Origin: Cloeon dipterum
Lineage: Eukaryota; Arthropoda; Insecta; Ephemeroptera; Baetidae
Assembly: GCF_949628265.1 (NCBI RefSeq)
Contig: NC_088787.1
Location: 32,786,844-32,850,843, forward strand
Direction: 5' to 3'
Length of the DNA: 64,000 nucleotides
Shown: positions 1 through 14,192 of the stretch, one piece after another
Layout: each line of letters begins with the position of its first letter
Position numbering within the stretch: position 1 is the stretch's first letter
Made by a program: the position numbers and the translations under genes
Notes under the pieces: model-generated
What the model was told of the DNA's origin: nothing
Database searches by the model: none
What the model saw: the letters and a program-made list of their open reading frames with translations, nothing else

Positions 1-3000
1 AATTACTTTCGTAATTTGCAATCTTAATCTTACGTCTTTCCTCGTGCTTACTTTACCACTTTGACACTCAAATTTGGGAGTGTGCAGTTTTTGTAGCAAC
101 ATCCGTGCGTGCATTTATTTGTAATATTGCAAAAAATAATTTGAACGGTCCAAAAAACGTGTCAATCTAACACTAAGGGGCAATGTTTTACCTCAAAGCG
201 TAATCCTTTAGAGTAATAAAATATTTTTGATCTATACAATTTAGCGATCGAGTCAGGTTTTTTTGGTTTACGGCACATTTTTCTTAGATCTGAGTTTAAA
301 TTTAGTTTGTTATCTCGGTTTAAAAAATCAGTTTGTATAAAATTCCATGGGCCATTGACACCAAAAGCATTAATGAAATTGCAAATCTCTAATATCTCAT
401 TAACGAGATGGACAAGTTAACGGTTGCAAATTGCGTAGTGCGAATAATGACGAGTTGCTAAACAACTCCACAGCAGGTGGAATTGATTGAAATCGGTTGT
501 GGTGCGCGCGCTCAACGAAGTTTATATTCCGTTCTGGTTGCATCCCCGGCAGCGGTGCGATTAAATTTCGAGTGTGAGGTTTTTACCAGTGGGGCGTGAA
601 AGTGACTGGTTCATCACACGCGGGGCGAAAAGGCCTTTGACGACGACCGAGTCCCCGCAACTCCAGCGAACACGGCCCCAGGCCGTAATTATAAAACTAA
701 AACGCGTCGCGCTCAAAGCGGCTGAGGGATGAATGAGTTCGGGGCTGTTGCATGCGCGCGCGGGGAACAACACCCTCGCCTGCCCCACACCGTGCCGGTT
801 GCATAGTCTGCAGGGCAGGGGCGACCTGCAACTTCCGTCTCCGAACCGAAACTAACACAAAACGCCCCGGCAGCAGCTTGCTTTTTCCACCAGAGTGTCG
901 GAGGTGATTGATAGGAGTTAATCAAACCGCCGGAGAAAGACTTCAGCGGGCGGATGGGGTGAGAAATGGGAAAAGTTGCGATCGTAGACTCTATTACAAA
1001 AACACTTTTGCAGCCAAGAGCGAAAAATCAAAGGTAACATAGCAGCCTCACGCAGTGAATATGTTAAAGAGATTTGCATATATGGTAATGAAAGTTTTAC
1101 GGTTAAAACTCACCAGCACTCAATCAAAACATGTATTGCTGAGATAGTAGGAATGTCAAAAATGGACATGAATCATTTGTCCTGGAGAATTTGGAAGTAT
1201 TTAATTGAAATTTAATAAAAAATGCATTTAAATTTAAAATTATACATCATTGATCGCTTCCTTAATGCTGAAAATCAAATTGATTTTGCATTATTTTCGA
1301 ATATTGACTGTTCTATATCCTTTCTTGCAGATTCGAAGCACGAATCACTATACAAACGAGCTTGCATCACATGTTCCCTTTTCCTTGTGTCTGCGAATGC
1401 GACAAAAATTGGCTCTGGTGCGGATAGAAACAATATATATGGGCGCGTATGGGAAACTGAAGAATGACAATTGATTCGCTGTCGTGACTGTCATATCGCA
1501 TGATATCATTCAAATCTACGTACAAAAAGATACGCCCTTTCCTTCACCCACCGAGCCGTATCTTTGCTTTCATGTTACAGAAGAACAGCGAGACACATTA
1601 GGCGAACAAAATGCTGACAAGCGGGGTATGTTTGCCAGTTCGGAGAAGTCGACTTGCACAAAGGATATCCAATACGCAAAGCTCATATATATAAAGAAAT
1701 ATATTCAACTCGATGCTTCATATTTCTATTTTGTACATTTGCTTTTTAAAATAGAATGTAAGTGTTTGAGGATCTTCCAACCAAATTATCACAGCGTGAA
1801 AAGTTCATTGCTTATGTAAGGGGGAAATTTTTTTAATGCTTACCGCTTCTATGATAATTTGACGCTGCTAAAAATATTCTGTAATTAATAACAAACATGG
1901 AATGCAGATAAGTGGATGGACTCTATAGCAGGATATATTCTTGACTTAGTTTCATCGACCCTTTCAATGGTATACACCGGGCCACATAAAATCCTTCAGC
2001 ATACGAATGGCTATTTAATTTTGCGTGATTTCATAAACATGCCGGTTCTGCTGTCACTCTGCCCCGTCAGTGCAAGGCTCATTAAGTGCGCACGTTTGTT
2101 TTGTAAAGCCATTCGGAACCCTTTTATCCACGAGGCTTATCACACTTATATCAATTCGCACGCAGCTCAAACTTTTCGCGTGCGTCGATCGTAAAATTAA
2201 GAACTTATAGCCCTATAAACTGCCGTACGTTGCCCTATTGTTTGAAACTTTTATTTCAGAAACGGAACTTTGATTTGCTTAGTGAGATATACGAGGATTA
2301 AAGTGAGAGTCAGGTGTGTGCAAATAAGGCGATTTAAATTTTATTATATACGTACGCATATTTTAAACTTAAAAAAACAATGTTGCATCAAAAGAGTCAA
2401 ATATATCTTGTTTTAGTTCAATTTATAAATTATTTATCCTAAATAATGCTAAAATTGACGGCTTTATTTTTTGTAATTTGCCACTTAATATATCTTTGGC
2501 AAGCAGGTAATTTTTCTAAACATCAATTATTTCCCTGCTTGTATTGATTTTAACTTAAGTATAGTTAAATAACTTTTTCAAGTGTGTTTTTTTGCTGCCA
2601 TGATCAGACAAAACCATTGAAAGTTTATGAACAAAGGCTGCAAGACAAGAGGCTATATGACTGTTGGTTGAAATAGAAGCCAAAAGTTCTTTTGGTCTCG
2701 GCGTGCGTGAGCTGCAGCCCTCTGTATTACAGAGCCGCAGAGCTTGAGAATTGATTTTTAATTTGTATGTTTATTAATTCGTGCCTGTGTTTGTGTGCGA
2801 GAGACAGCAGGTGCCTGCTGGCAGAAATAACGAAATAAAAGAGCGCAGATAGCAGACAATAGCGTGCAATTAGGCCTCCGCTTGTGTTTCTCTTTCGCTC
2901 TTGGCACACTGACAATGTCAAAAACGTGGCACGCACGAAAATACGTTCACCCCGAATTGCACCCCTGAAACTAATATTCTCTCACTTGACGCGAAAAGCT

Positions 3001-6000
3001 GCGCTTGCGAAATTATACATTATGATTAATATATTCTCTCATCGGATGTCTGCAAAAGATTGGCTGCGAAAAGCAAGCAGAACGAGGGCGCTATACTCTT
3101 TTCACGAAATTGTCAGAGCGAGAGTGCTCTTTTCCAACGGAGAGGAAGCAGGAGGGTCTTTTGTTATCTTAAAGTGTATGAAATTTCAATCATATGCCCA
3201 TCGTTCTGAGCACAAGATACGATTTTCCGGGCGGAAATTTGCACAGCAGACATTTCCAAGTTAAACAGCGGGAGGCAGGCAGCATGGCTTCCAACGCGAT
3301 ACGCCTCTAGCCATGCATATTTCACTGTATATATAAGTCTCCAAGTGAAATTGAATGCTTGTGTAGTTCATATATCTCATAAAAGTAATACTCTAAAGCA
3401 GCCTCATTTTTGTTTGTCTATTTTTGCTGTTAATTTTTACGATCTCCATTTTGCTAATTTTTTCTATTGCTATTGTGTAACATAATTATATTTTTGCAAC
3501 TCGAAAAATTACCGCATGAATTTTGTCCGTCAATCGATTGGCAATTTTGATAACGTCTGGGGTTGGGAATGGGAAAAATTCATCTCACCGGTTCTTGTAG
3601 CACCTCTCAACCACTTCCTCAGATGAAATTTTCATATTTCCCGTTCTCGTGCATGTTCCAGCTCGCGCATAAATTACAAATGAGATGATGAAACACGCTC
3701 TGTATACCTCCAGCACGATTCCCTCAATAATTCACAGCTGCTCTAGCTTCGGCGGAATGCTCGGCGGTTAATAGAGCGCCGGGGAAAAGAAAAGAGCAGA
3801 GAAAATGAAACGGAAAATCACTTTGCGTGTGCTGCCAGCAGCAGTTTTTAATTTTCCATCAAGACAGACAGACACTTTCAGCCGGCAGTTGATTAATCCA
3901 ATTCCGTGCATGCTGAAATGCAGCACACATTTTTTCGCGCCAGCGCACGAGCTGTATTATTTTTTATGCTAATGGAATTTCGCACCACCGCAAATTGAAT
4001 TTAAGTTCAGGCCACGAGGGTGGCCAAATGGCATCTAACCCCTGCTTTCACACCCGTAAAAGCAATCCAATCACTATATATAGGGACGCGAATTTCAGTA
4101 GCCTCTTGGAAATGATATTGATATTAGGAGCAAAGAAAAATAATTTGTAAAGCCAAATTTTGGGAAAGTGGCTACATTCAGAAATATTTTTAAATCTATT
4201 TTTTTCATTTTATGCTGTTTTCATCAACGGCATGAGCTTTGTTTTGAAGTTGGACCATAAATCTCCTCCCAACCGATAGCATTCCCGCTGCTTTTTATTA
4301 ATTCGACGACAAAAGTTGTGCACACTCATCCAAGTGTGACATTTGTCGGCCCTGCTGCGTGCTCGCAGTAACACCCTGTTTGGAATGGTAATTGTGTCCA
4401 ATCGCCGGGTGCTGCTGGCGGCGGGGGTGAGTCATCAATCCATCTCCCTATCTGACCCGGCAGTTGCATCCCTCTCACCGCGAGGTGCAGTTGGCGGGAG
4501 TACATATTGACTCGCTCGCTCTCTTTTGCCCGCTGATATCCTTTCCCATCTCAACATGCACACGCGTGCGAGGCGATAGATGTAAAAATAGACAGGGAAA
4601 TGGAGGAGCTGGCTGGCAAGGAGCAGGGTGATCAATCAAACAAAGAAGAAAAAGAAACCCCTTGGATGGAAAAGAAGATCACTTCAAAGCCGTTGGTGCG
4701 GCTGGGCGTGTGGGAGGCAAGCGGGTTTGCTGCGAATACCGATCCGCCGAGCTCACGAATTCCTGTTCCACCACCAGTAATGCTGGTTTTGATCCGGAAT
4801 TTTCACTCTTGCAAGGGGTGGATTTGGTAAGATTCAAACGGTTGACTGTTTGTTCAAACCGAAAAATGATTTTTTTTTTGTTTTGTTTTGAATCTAATTA
4901 AACATAATTACGCATGGAAACCATTTTTAATAATACAGAACATAGCTGTGAATTTTGATATGTTCATATTTGATGCGGCTGATTGCAATTCTCCTGATTT
5001 AATAATATTTTGTTATAATTGTATCCAATGCGGTTGATGTACATGATGCAAAATTATCCAATTATGCGGGTTCACAATCATGCAGAATATATAACGATTC
5101 AGATGCATTCTCTAATGAGACACAGCAGCAAGCCCTATGGCAACAAAAACAGTGGCCGAGAGGATTCACACAGCAAATCAAGAGAGCGCATTGACCAAAA
5201 TGCAATACTCTATGATGATGGTTGTATAATATGATTTTTAGGTAGAAAAAACTTCCATAATATGCGAATATGCCTCCATCAACGACTGTCTTTTGCGCAG
5301 CCAAATAAATAATCTAGTTCAAGCTGGGGATTGTTGATTACGAATGCACGGCTTGCTAACTGAATCAGCTAAAATTGTGTTTGTGCTCAGAATTAAATTG
5401 CTATGATTTGGTTGGGATGGCCGGCTGAATGAACGGCTCTTGTTGACCTTATTTGGCAGTTGAATGAAAATGGGCCTTTGCAAACCGAGGCGCTCTTTAT
5501 TTCATTCAGACCTTCAGATATATTTAAGCCTAAAAACCAGCCGGGACATACCAACGCCGAGAATCTTAGATAAAAAGCTTTTTTTGAATTTTTTGGCTGC
5601 CCTCAACTATTTTGTCACTCCTTTAATCTCGGCCTCAAAGACTAAAAGAAGATCAAAAATAGGCCAATTAAGATGCTACGATTGCTTAATTTATTGGTTA
5701 ACGACGAAAAAGTCTGAAAAGAATCTCATTCTACTCGAGAAAAAAGTTTGCGTTTTTATAATCAAGATCAAAAAGAGGATGCCTGGCATTTTATCTGTGA
5801 CTTGACCAACAAACAATGAAAGTTTTATGTGGCTATATTTGCTCTGCGTTTTTGAGAGTGACGGATAAAATTGTATGTCATGATTTGCTCATAAAAGTTA
5901 GAATCACATCAAAGGATGGTGCTTTCAATGAGGCAGAATAAGCGATGGGTCAACAAACTGTGGCAAGAGATCACAGACGGATTTTAACCGGGAGTATTAT

Positions 6001-7864
6001 CCAAATACACGCTTCCAAATGGGGGCTGTTTTATTGAGCGTGGCAAAGCGAGGGAGATGCGGATCGAGATTGCTAGAGAAAAGAAATTTCACTCCTCTCT
6101 CCCATGCTGTGCAAATCGTGCACCCATTTGCGAAGAGGCACTTTTCACACATCTGCAGCAGACACGACGGCTCCGCTCAAATGAATAAGGCAGCAGCACG
6201 TCAAAACATTTGAGCTCATTGAAAAGCATTCAGCCCCCGCCCCTTTTTATATCAAATCTCTAATCTCATTTAAGAAGAGAGTGCAGCTGAAAAAGAATTT
6301 TCGGGAGGAGAGAAAAGTGGCACCGTCCCGTTTGAAATTTCAAGCGTGGAAATTTTCCAGCGGCACTTCTCTCTCTTTATTGTGTGTCTTTAAATTAAAC
6401 TTTATTCACAGCGTCGAGCATGGTGTATATTGATTTTCGCCTAAAAGAAGAGCGGCGACGGCGGCGGTCGTGCGGCGGCGACGCTGAAGGCGCAAAAGGC
6501 CTGCCTCGGTAAAAGTCGCGCAAAATAAATATTTTCGCAAGGCCTCGGCTGCTGCTTCGTTTAAGATGGAAATTTATGGCGCGCCTGTGGAGCTTTCAGC
6601 CAATTGAATTTCAGCTAGGCGTTTTAAGTCCCAATATTTATGGTAATGCTTTAAATTTGTAATGCAAAACCACTGCCACAGCTCATTTCAGTGTGTGCTT
6701 TTAAAATCCATAATGCCTTGCTTCGGTGTAAATAGTTGCAAAAGTGGAGAGGTTTGCATGAAATTAAGGCTATTTATTTATCATGTGGCGTCAGTGGGGA
6801 AAAGTATCATCTGTTACAGATTTTGCATAAATTGTTGGAAAAGACAACCCAAAAATACAGTCTTTCTGTTGTCCTAAAGCACAACGATACTATTTATGCT
6901 GCATGATGCAATAGTTACCATAATTATTTACTGAACGAAAGTATGGAAATTATCTTTAGCCTTATTTATTCTTGTTTTTCTTTCATACCTTAAATTATTT
7001 GGCTGCACATTTTTTTCGTAATTAAAAAATAAACAGAAAAAGATGTATCACATATTATAAAATGACAAATTAAAACTGATCTTCTTTTAGATGGTAAGAA
7101 ATATGCAAGCTTTATTCTTCAGCGAATATTTTAATTTAGTTCGGAGATTAATCTTGTTAATTATAGAATAACACCGCCTCTTACGCCCCGCAATTACTCC
7201 ACTGCATATAGTGACAGCCGTTCCGAGAAAAAAAATACCCTCAATCAGTTTATAAAATAATGAGCTTGTTAATGAGCAGCGATCGAATTTCGCAGTCAGT
7301 GTATCAGCCAATTAATTATCGGAACTGGCTGGCTGTCTCAATGGCCCAGCGGGAAAGAAAGTTGGTTTCGAGGCGAGTGTGGTGCCAAAAGGTATCAGAG
7401 AAAACAGAATCGTCGACACCGTAACAATGAGCAAAGGATTATTATTAATGGAAGGCGCGCTGCTCTTGCTCGGGACGGGCCAAAGCACAAACACACTTTG
7501 TATTGAAGAGCTCAGCGTTCTCGCAAATGCCTGTTATGGATGATACACAAAAATCCACACACAATAAACGAAAACGCCACATGTGCACAACTTCCCACGC
7601 AAATAATGCACGCCCGCCGCTCAAATTGTTGCAGCGCCATGACAGGAATAGAGGATAGGCTGCAGGGCACAATTTGCGAATAGCGGATTAAAAGATTATG
7701 CCAGTGAATTATGGAGAGCGAAATTTGTGTTCGCATTTAGGTGTCGATGAATCGGGGTTGCCAATTTTAAATACAACAGCGTGATTTTTATATCTGACGA
7801 TATCGAATAGACCACAACAAAATTTATTGCTGGTTATACTTAAGAATAACGGTGAGACTTCATA
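1..7864. other. Non-coding stretch, no recognisable exon
   Basis: I find no open frame here with a recognisable protein family or a convincing exon bounded by splice sites. The DNA is AT-rich with scattered homeodomain-type TAATTA words. Two GC/CpG-richer patches stand out, at about 560-930 and 6,440-6,560. It could be intergenic DNA downstream of the candidate terminal exon at 7,865-7,902, or intron of a gene reaching beyond the window. Everything longer than 60 codons looks like chance. Confidence 0.5.
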
Positions 7865-7902
7865 CTAGCTGTATAGGTCAAATCCTGCATTATGATCCTT
7901 AC
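7865..7902 (-). CDS. Candidate terminal coding exon of the signal-peptide gene
   Basis: On the minus strand a branch-point-like GCTAATG and a pyrimidine tract lead into TTCCAG, giving a strong acceptor with the exon starting at 7,902. The upstream signal-peptide exon (26,892-26,784) ends in phase 1. Joined to it, this exon reads 12 codons beginning Gly-Lys-Asp-His and ending Leu-Tyr-Ser, then TAG at 7,867-7,865. An AATAAA follows 37 bp downstream (7,828-7,823). The joined product would be a 48-residue secreted peptide. Phase, acceptor, stop and poly(A) signal are seen. The link across 18.9 kb is inference, and other exons may intervene. In phase 0 the exon also stays open for 20 codons. Confidence 0.3.
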
Positions 7903-10900
7903 CTGGAACATAAAAAGAAAGAGACATTAGCAACTGTCTAAGTGTGACGAAAATAATAAAATTTGGAAGCAAAGAAAGACAAAAATACACAAACTGGAAA
8001 ATCAAAGCAGGGAAAATTTGTTGCACACAAAATCACATTATTTTATAAATTCTTTCTTGTAGTATGATTTGCATTATAAGTTTTTGTAAGAGAATGTTAT
8101 GTTGTAAGGGGTGTGTGAGTATATTGATCATTCACAGAATTCATATCTTGTTTTCCTATTTTGATCAGTGCTCAAACAACTGACATTGAAAGTGAACAGT
8201 CCTTGTCTTTTTACGTCTGGTGAAATGAAAATCTCTGCAATAAACTGCATTATTGAAATTTATTTTAGTTATAAAAGATCATCACCTGAATGTACTACTA
8301 TGCTGAAAGACAAATAAATTGAATCGAATACATAATGCATAAATTGCTGATGAGGCCTGAGAGCAGTAGATTTCCAGCACGAAAATATGAAAAAAAATTA
8401 AATTTTCTCCTTTCCTATATCCACTAATCCAATTAAGTTATTAAATGGTGCAAGATGGTTTGTTTTACTTTATCTGATATTTGATATATTGTTACCTTTT
8501 GTTTCAAAAGAGTATGCAAAACTGTTCAATGGAAGTCATTCATAGTTCACGACCCTTAAATGATTATAATTTATGCGCGTTCGAATAAGTACTGGAATTT
8601 ATGTGTCAAGCCGCGCCAGAAGGGAGAGGGCTATGGCACGGCATGAGAAAGAAAATTTATTTTTGATTGTGATTTGGGGAGGAGGCGGAGAGTGACTAAT
8701 GAAAAAGCAACAAAATAAACCGCACACATCGTCGTCGCCGAACGTTTTATTGAGTTTGAAATGGAGTTTCAAGTGAGCGGGCTTTATTATTACGTGTGTG
8801 AGTGCGCGAGGGGGAATGATGAATGGCCGCCAGTTCATATTCAAATTATGTCCAATGTGCGTTATGAAGCATTGCGGCTGCTTTTTATTTATTCGCGTTT
8901 ACCGCCGACAGAGGTGAAACTTTTTCTCCTCTTCTTCCTTCACGCTGTTGCTGAAACGAAATAATGAGCGTACTTAAAAAGCTTCGCACACCCAAAAGTT
9001 TCACGCGGCCGCCTCCTCAAAAAAGGAGCCTGCTGCTGTGATTTGGCCTCTTTTGTCGGCGTGTGTTGAGAAAAATAAACAGAGACGTTATAAATTCACG
9101 CCCTGGCTGCCAAAATAATCATTAAAATACACATAGTAACGTTGCAGAACTGAATCTTGCAAATTAAGAATGAATGCTATTTGTTAAAAAAAAGGAAAGG
9201 AAAATTTAATACAGAGATGGAAACGTTTGATCAGCGAACTTCACTTCTTTTATCACTCTGTTAAGAAAACAATAATACGAGGAAAGTCCCACTTTAATCG
9301 CGGAAATCACTGTCTGTGCCAAATAAATGCGATAAAAGCAATGCCAAAGCAAATTCACGCCCATGAATGTCAGAATTATTCATCCGGTGGAGCAGAAAAT
9401 AGCGAATGCTGGGCGTAAAATAAAACGATAAAGCAATAAATAAACAAGGATTTCGCTTATTCGAATGCAAGACAGGCGAAATTTGCCATTGTCTTTTCAG
9501 TGACTTAATGTTTTGCATTACATAAGCAAACGTAGCGAGAACTCATTCGCTTGCAAATCCACGTTAATAAATTATTCTGGCGGCATCTCGGAGGTAAAAT
9601 CGGCGCCTGCTTGATGGGCAAACACACAATTCGATTCAAGGGACGAATTAATCATTGTTTACTCTGGAGGAAGCAATTGAATATATCAGGTCTGAAACCA
9701 AGGCAGCTCCACCGCGCACTTTATCATTTATCTCTTCGCGCTTGCTACCTTACACGCCTATTCATTCAAATTCAGCGCAGCAGGGGGGCCGACGTGTCAC
9801 GGCTTTTTGCAAAATTAGCAAACAAATGGTGTCCCGAACCCAACAATTATTATTATGCGGCAAAAACTTTTCGGCTACATCCATCAAGATAAACGGCCGA
9901 CAGGCTCGGAAAAAGTTTGACGCGAACTTCAGCCAAGCAAGTTGCTTGCGCCTGGATTATCTGGGCAGAAATTCATCAGAGCTGAGGGAACGGGCGCCTT
10001 CTCATTTGTTTGAATTGCCATGCACAAGTTTAATTCGCCGGCTGGCCTTTTAATTAAATAGGCCTCTTTCGTTTTGGGTTGATTAAAAAGGGAGTTCGCG
10101 CAGGAACACTTGCAGAGCGTGACTTCTGAAGCCCCGAGGAGCATTTTTCAAACGTGACAGAATGAAGTTTTTATTTTGAAGATGAAAAATGTGAGCCAAA
10201 AAGCGTGGAAATTTTTTGTATATGAGTCTTTCTCCATGCAGTTGGTTAAAAAGGGATCCGCGATAGTTTTAATTTTTAAAGTGCAAGAATTCCTCCTTGG
10301 AACAATACCATCTCATCGGCTGCAGGACTCGCATTAAGAAAAGAAATACGAATTCAATTGCAATTTGCATAAAATGTAAAAGACCGAAGGGTCCGCGGCC
10401 CTCTGCTTTTTGCGTCTCCCACGAGGCGAGAGACCGTCAGTGCCATTTTAATTCCAATTGCGTTGATCAAATCAGGCGAAGTCAGCAAGGCGTCGCCCGC
10501 TGCCAGTCGAAATATACGCGCGCACATAGACGACATTTGCATATTGTCAATCAGTCTGTGCTGCGAGGTGTGTGCGTGAAACAAATTTCAATGGTAAATA
10601 CAGGCAGACATGAGCACGGGGTGTGTGTGAGAAATGAGACTCTTTGCTTTGCACGCGGTTGAATGGCAGAAAAGGGAAGCCACTACCCCTTGATGCATTT
10701 ATCCGGCCCTATTTGCGTGCGGATCCATATTCAAATTACTTTCTCGCACTTTGAGGCCCCCGAAATGGGGGTTGCCTGCCAGAAGTTCCCAAATGCAATT
10801 ATTAATAGGTGCGTATAATAATGCACTCGCGTGTTTGTTTTCCAAAAGGCCTGTGTGGGTTTTTCAGAGCGATCACAACCGCACGCCCTTTTGCGCACAT

Positions 10901-11132
10901 ATATAACAATGGTTAATTTTGTGGAGAAAAGGTTCATCACTCATTTCGCAGCAGAGAATCATTCATGTGTCACTCTGAGTGTTGGTATATTTTTATTTAT
11001 CGTAGGTCCAATTAAAAGTTAACGGCTTGGATTGCGCGCGGATATCATCTATTTACTTTTTCAAAATTTTTAAGAGACCGTATTAGTTGGATGAGGTTTA
11101 GCGCAGAAAAATGTCAAAAGAGTACAATTGTT

Positions 11133-11160
11133 ACTGTTAAAAAGTAGAGATTTTAACAGT
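11133..11160. repeat. Perfect 10-bp stem-loop
   Basis: ACTGTTAAAA at 11,133-11,142 is exactly complementary to TTTTAACAGT at 11,151-11,160 across an 8-base loop. The stem is AT-rich and short, so chance is a fair explanation. Confidence 0.5.
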
Positions 11161-14156
11161 ATGGTGAGCATTACAATTTTTAACACAATAATTTGCATGA
11201 AACACAGCAAAAATCAGTAAAATCTTTAACACAAACATAAAATAATTTTCATTGACAGCTATACACACAAATTGATGTAGCTTTTAAATTAAACTTCACC
11301 AGTTAACAACTTGAGACAGGCAATCATAAAATATATTTTAGTTGAAACCAATTAAAAAATTATCTTTGCGTTACAATGTTGTCTTTCTTAAAGATTATTG
11401 CGAGAAGATTTGATTTTTTTTCTTGAGAGGTAACGCGTTTTTATCTCTCAGTGTCAAAAGAGGGGTTCATTTTACCAAGGGCAGGGAAAGAGGCATTGGC
11501 TTACACGTACTTTACGATCGTTTCGTACTATCGAGGGGAGAAAAATACTCTCAGTGTTTGGCGCCAGCATTCGAGCGGCGCGCCACTACCTCCTTTAAGC
11601 TCCTGCTCTCCTGTCCAGAAATCTTTTTGATTCATTGGAATCAAATATTGCCTGAATATTGCTTCCCAATAATCTATCAATACATTGTTTGCTGGGCTTG
11701 GCGATGATTGGAAAAGAAAGACTCGATTTTTTCGTTTTTTCCACCGAGTGGAAAAAAGCTTGAAAAAGTGGTGAACGAACCAGACGTTGAGGCTCTATCA
11801 CCAATCATCGAATAAAGTTTCTACACTAAGGGAAACTCAACTATCTGATCAAATCTATCAAATCGGCAAGAACTAAAGGCTTAAAGTAAACAAATATCGG
11901 TTTTACAGACTATATATAATAATCATCCATCGTTTCCAGTGTTGCTAATAAGCGAAACTCCTGTTAGAACTTTCCTAGCTGGTCACGATTTCCCATTTCG
12001 CAATTATTCGCTATGCGTTTCCTAGATGAAATTAATGTTTTGTTTTGAGTCAGAGACTAGTTGATAGAAATCGTAGTAGTTGCCGCCCGCTTCCAATGAT
12101 ATCAGAATCCACGTGGCAACTATTATCGGTGACTACGGCATTTCAATGATTTTTCAATATTCTACCAGGCGTTCATGGGCCGTTAGAAGGTATAGCGGCG
12201 GTTGGAACATGGCACGCTTGCTCGCTCGTGCCTGCAGCTCTCGCCTGTGGATTGGTTTGTGTTGCTTGCTTGGCTGAGCGATGCCAGCTGATAAAATTGA
12301 TTTCCCGTCGCACAATCAATGCAGGTAGTCCCGTCCATACTAAACAGAAAACGAATGCTGTTTCCCTTAGGGAAGGGGTATAAGCGAGAGTGAAAAGATT
12401 TTGTCTAAATGAGAAGAAATGCGAATTTGGCCAAGAAAAATGATCCACCTAAACGTGTTACTCTTCATTAAAATAAAATAATAATTAATTAGTTCATTTA
12501 GAAACATACTTGAAAATATTGCAAAAAAATTCTTATGCTTTTTTTCTTTTTAGGTTCGTTCATCTCTTTTATCTATTCCGCAAGAGATACAAGCCGCTTT
12601 GACACCACAATTGCCTGGGGCAATTGGGTCAAACGCTGGGCTAACGAACGTCGGAGCGAACAAAAGCTGTCGGAAAAGGGTGAAATGCATTTAAAATCAG
12701 AGAAGGCAGAGCATATTTTTGAAAACTCCATTAAATTAGGCATGCTGATACATATATGGCAGACGAATTTTTTGCGGCGGGCATTTTGGAACCACAACAC
12801 AAGAACAAGCCGAACAAGTTTCGGCCGAACAGGATGAGTGGTCTTTCGGTCAACACAAGAGCCTCTTTTCATGGCATGCAAAACGAGCGAGTGTTTTGTA
12901 TTTCCCTGCTTTGAATAAAAAGCATTGAGTCGCACCACTGCCGCCACCGCCGCAAATACTCCAGCCGCATATTTTTTGCCACTAACTGGACTTCAAAACT
13001 CACTTTCTGTGAGCCCATCTTTGTGGCGTGATGCTTATTTGCAAGAAAACAACTCGTGCGGTTTCCCTAGGGCCGCTTTGCTTTAAACAAGAGTGGCTTT
13101 GAGCTTACGAAATTTTCGAATTTGGCAAGCGCGCAGCGCAGCAGAAAAGAATGATATCCATTCAAGCGGATGAGAGAGCGTCACTGCACCAGATTCCCCT
13201 GACCTCCAGACAGAATTGAAAGTATGATTTAGTTAAAACTATACGAATAATATTATTTTAGATATTTTCTGTTTTGGCAGGTGTTTCGAATAGACGCTAC
13301 GTGTTTTTGGAATTAAGTGTATTGGGCAGGTGTGCACATTTGGTAGCAAAATAACACTTGGAAAGAGGACGGACGGAATGCCAAGTCCCCTCGCACTCCC
13401 CCACTGGAATAAACATTGAGGCGAAAGGCAAAAAAAAGACAGCAAAAGAGCGAGATGATGCCCCGCATATAAAACGCAGCAAAAGCTACACCTTCCTACG
13501 CATAGGTTGGTGGAAATAAGTCGATTTTTTCTGACACACTTGGGCTCTCGCTATGCTTCTACCACGTGCTGTTTATCTTGACAATCTAGAAACTGCTTCC
13601 CTCAATATCGAAACTTTTTCAACTCTTTTTTGGGGTCAAGAGAGGAAAATATAAAGAGTGGAATTAAAATGCATAAAATCTCAAATTATTTCTGTCTCAC
13701 ATTATATTTAAAAATTTGGGCTTTTAAATTTTATTTTTTAGAGCAGAGCTAGTTTTAAACCATTTTGAGTTTCCACTGTGCATACACTGACTTCTTTCAT
13801 AAACCCCAGCTCGAGAGTAGAGTGCCCCAGAGCGCTTAGGACGCAGCGTGCATGCGGGGGACTCTTGGTGCTGCCTAAATCATTTTTCCATCCAGGGATG
13901 CTCGCTGAAAAACGTGTGTTGCTTTTATTAAGGTCATGAAGTCAAGGCGGCAAACACGTGCCCTGCTACTGAAATGTGTTTCCAGTTGAAAAAACTCAGC
14001 GCTGCTGGCATAAAATTAATGCTCGCTGACTGCGAGTGGGCTACCTGAAATTTGCGCGAGCTCGTAACTTTTTATGGTGATCACAGAGCAGAAGACGCTG
14101 AAATTTTTATTTGCGGTACGAATTAAAAAGGTGGTGGTGATATTGACGATGCCCGC

Positions 14157-14192
14157 ATAAGCGACTCAACGCACGTAACGCAAGTCGCTTAT
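14157..14192. repeat. Perfect 10-bp stem-loop, 16-base loop
   Basis: ATAAGCGACT (14,157-14,166) pairs exactly with AGTCGCTTAT (14,183-14,192). The arms are mixed in composition, so this is less likely to be chance than an AT-only stem. The stem is too short for a typical microRNA precursor. Confidence 0.5.

Noticed and set aside
12360..12375. TTTCCCTTAGGGAA-type palindrome, also near 48,606
   Set aside because: The word is short and near-palindromic, the two sites share no flanking sequence, so it is not a repeat family on this evidence.
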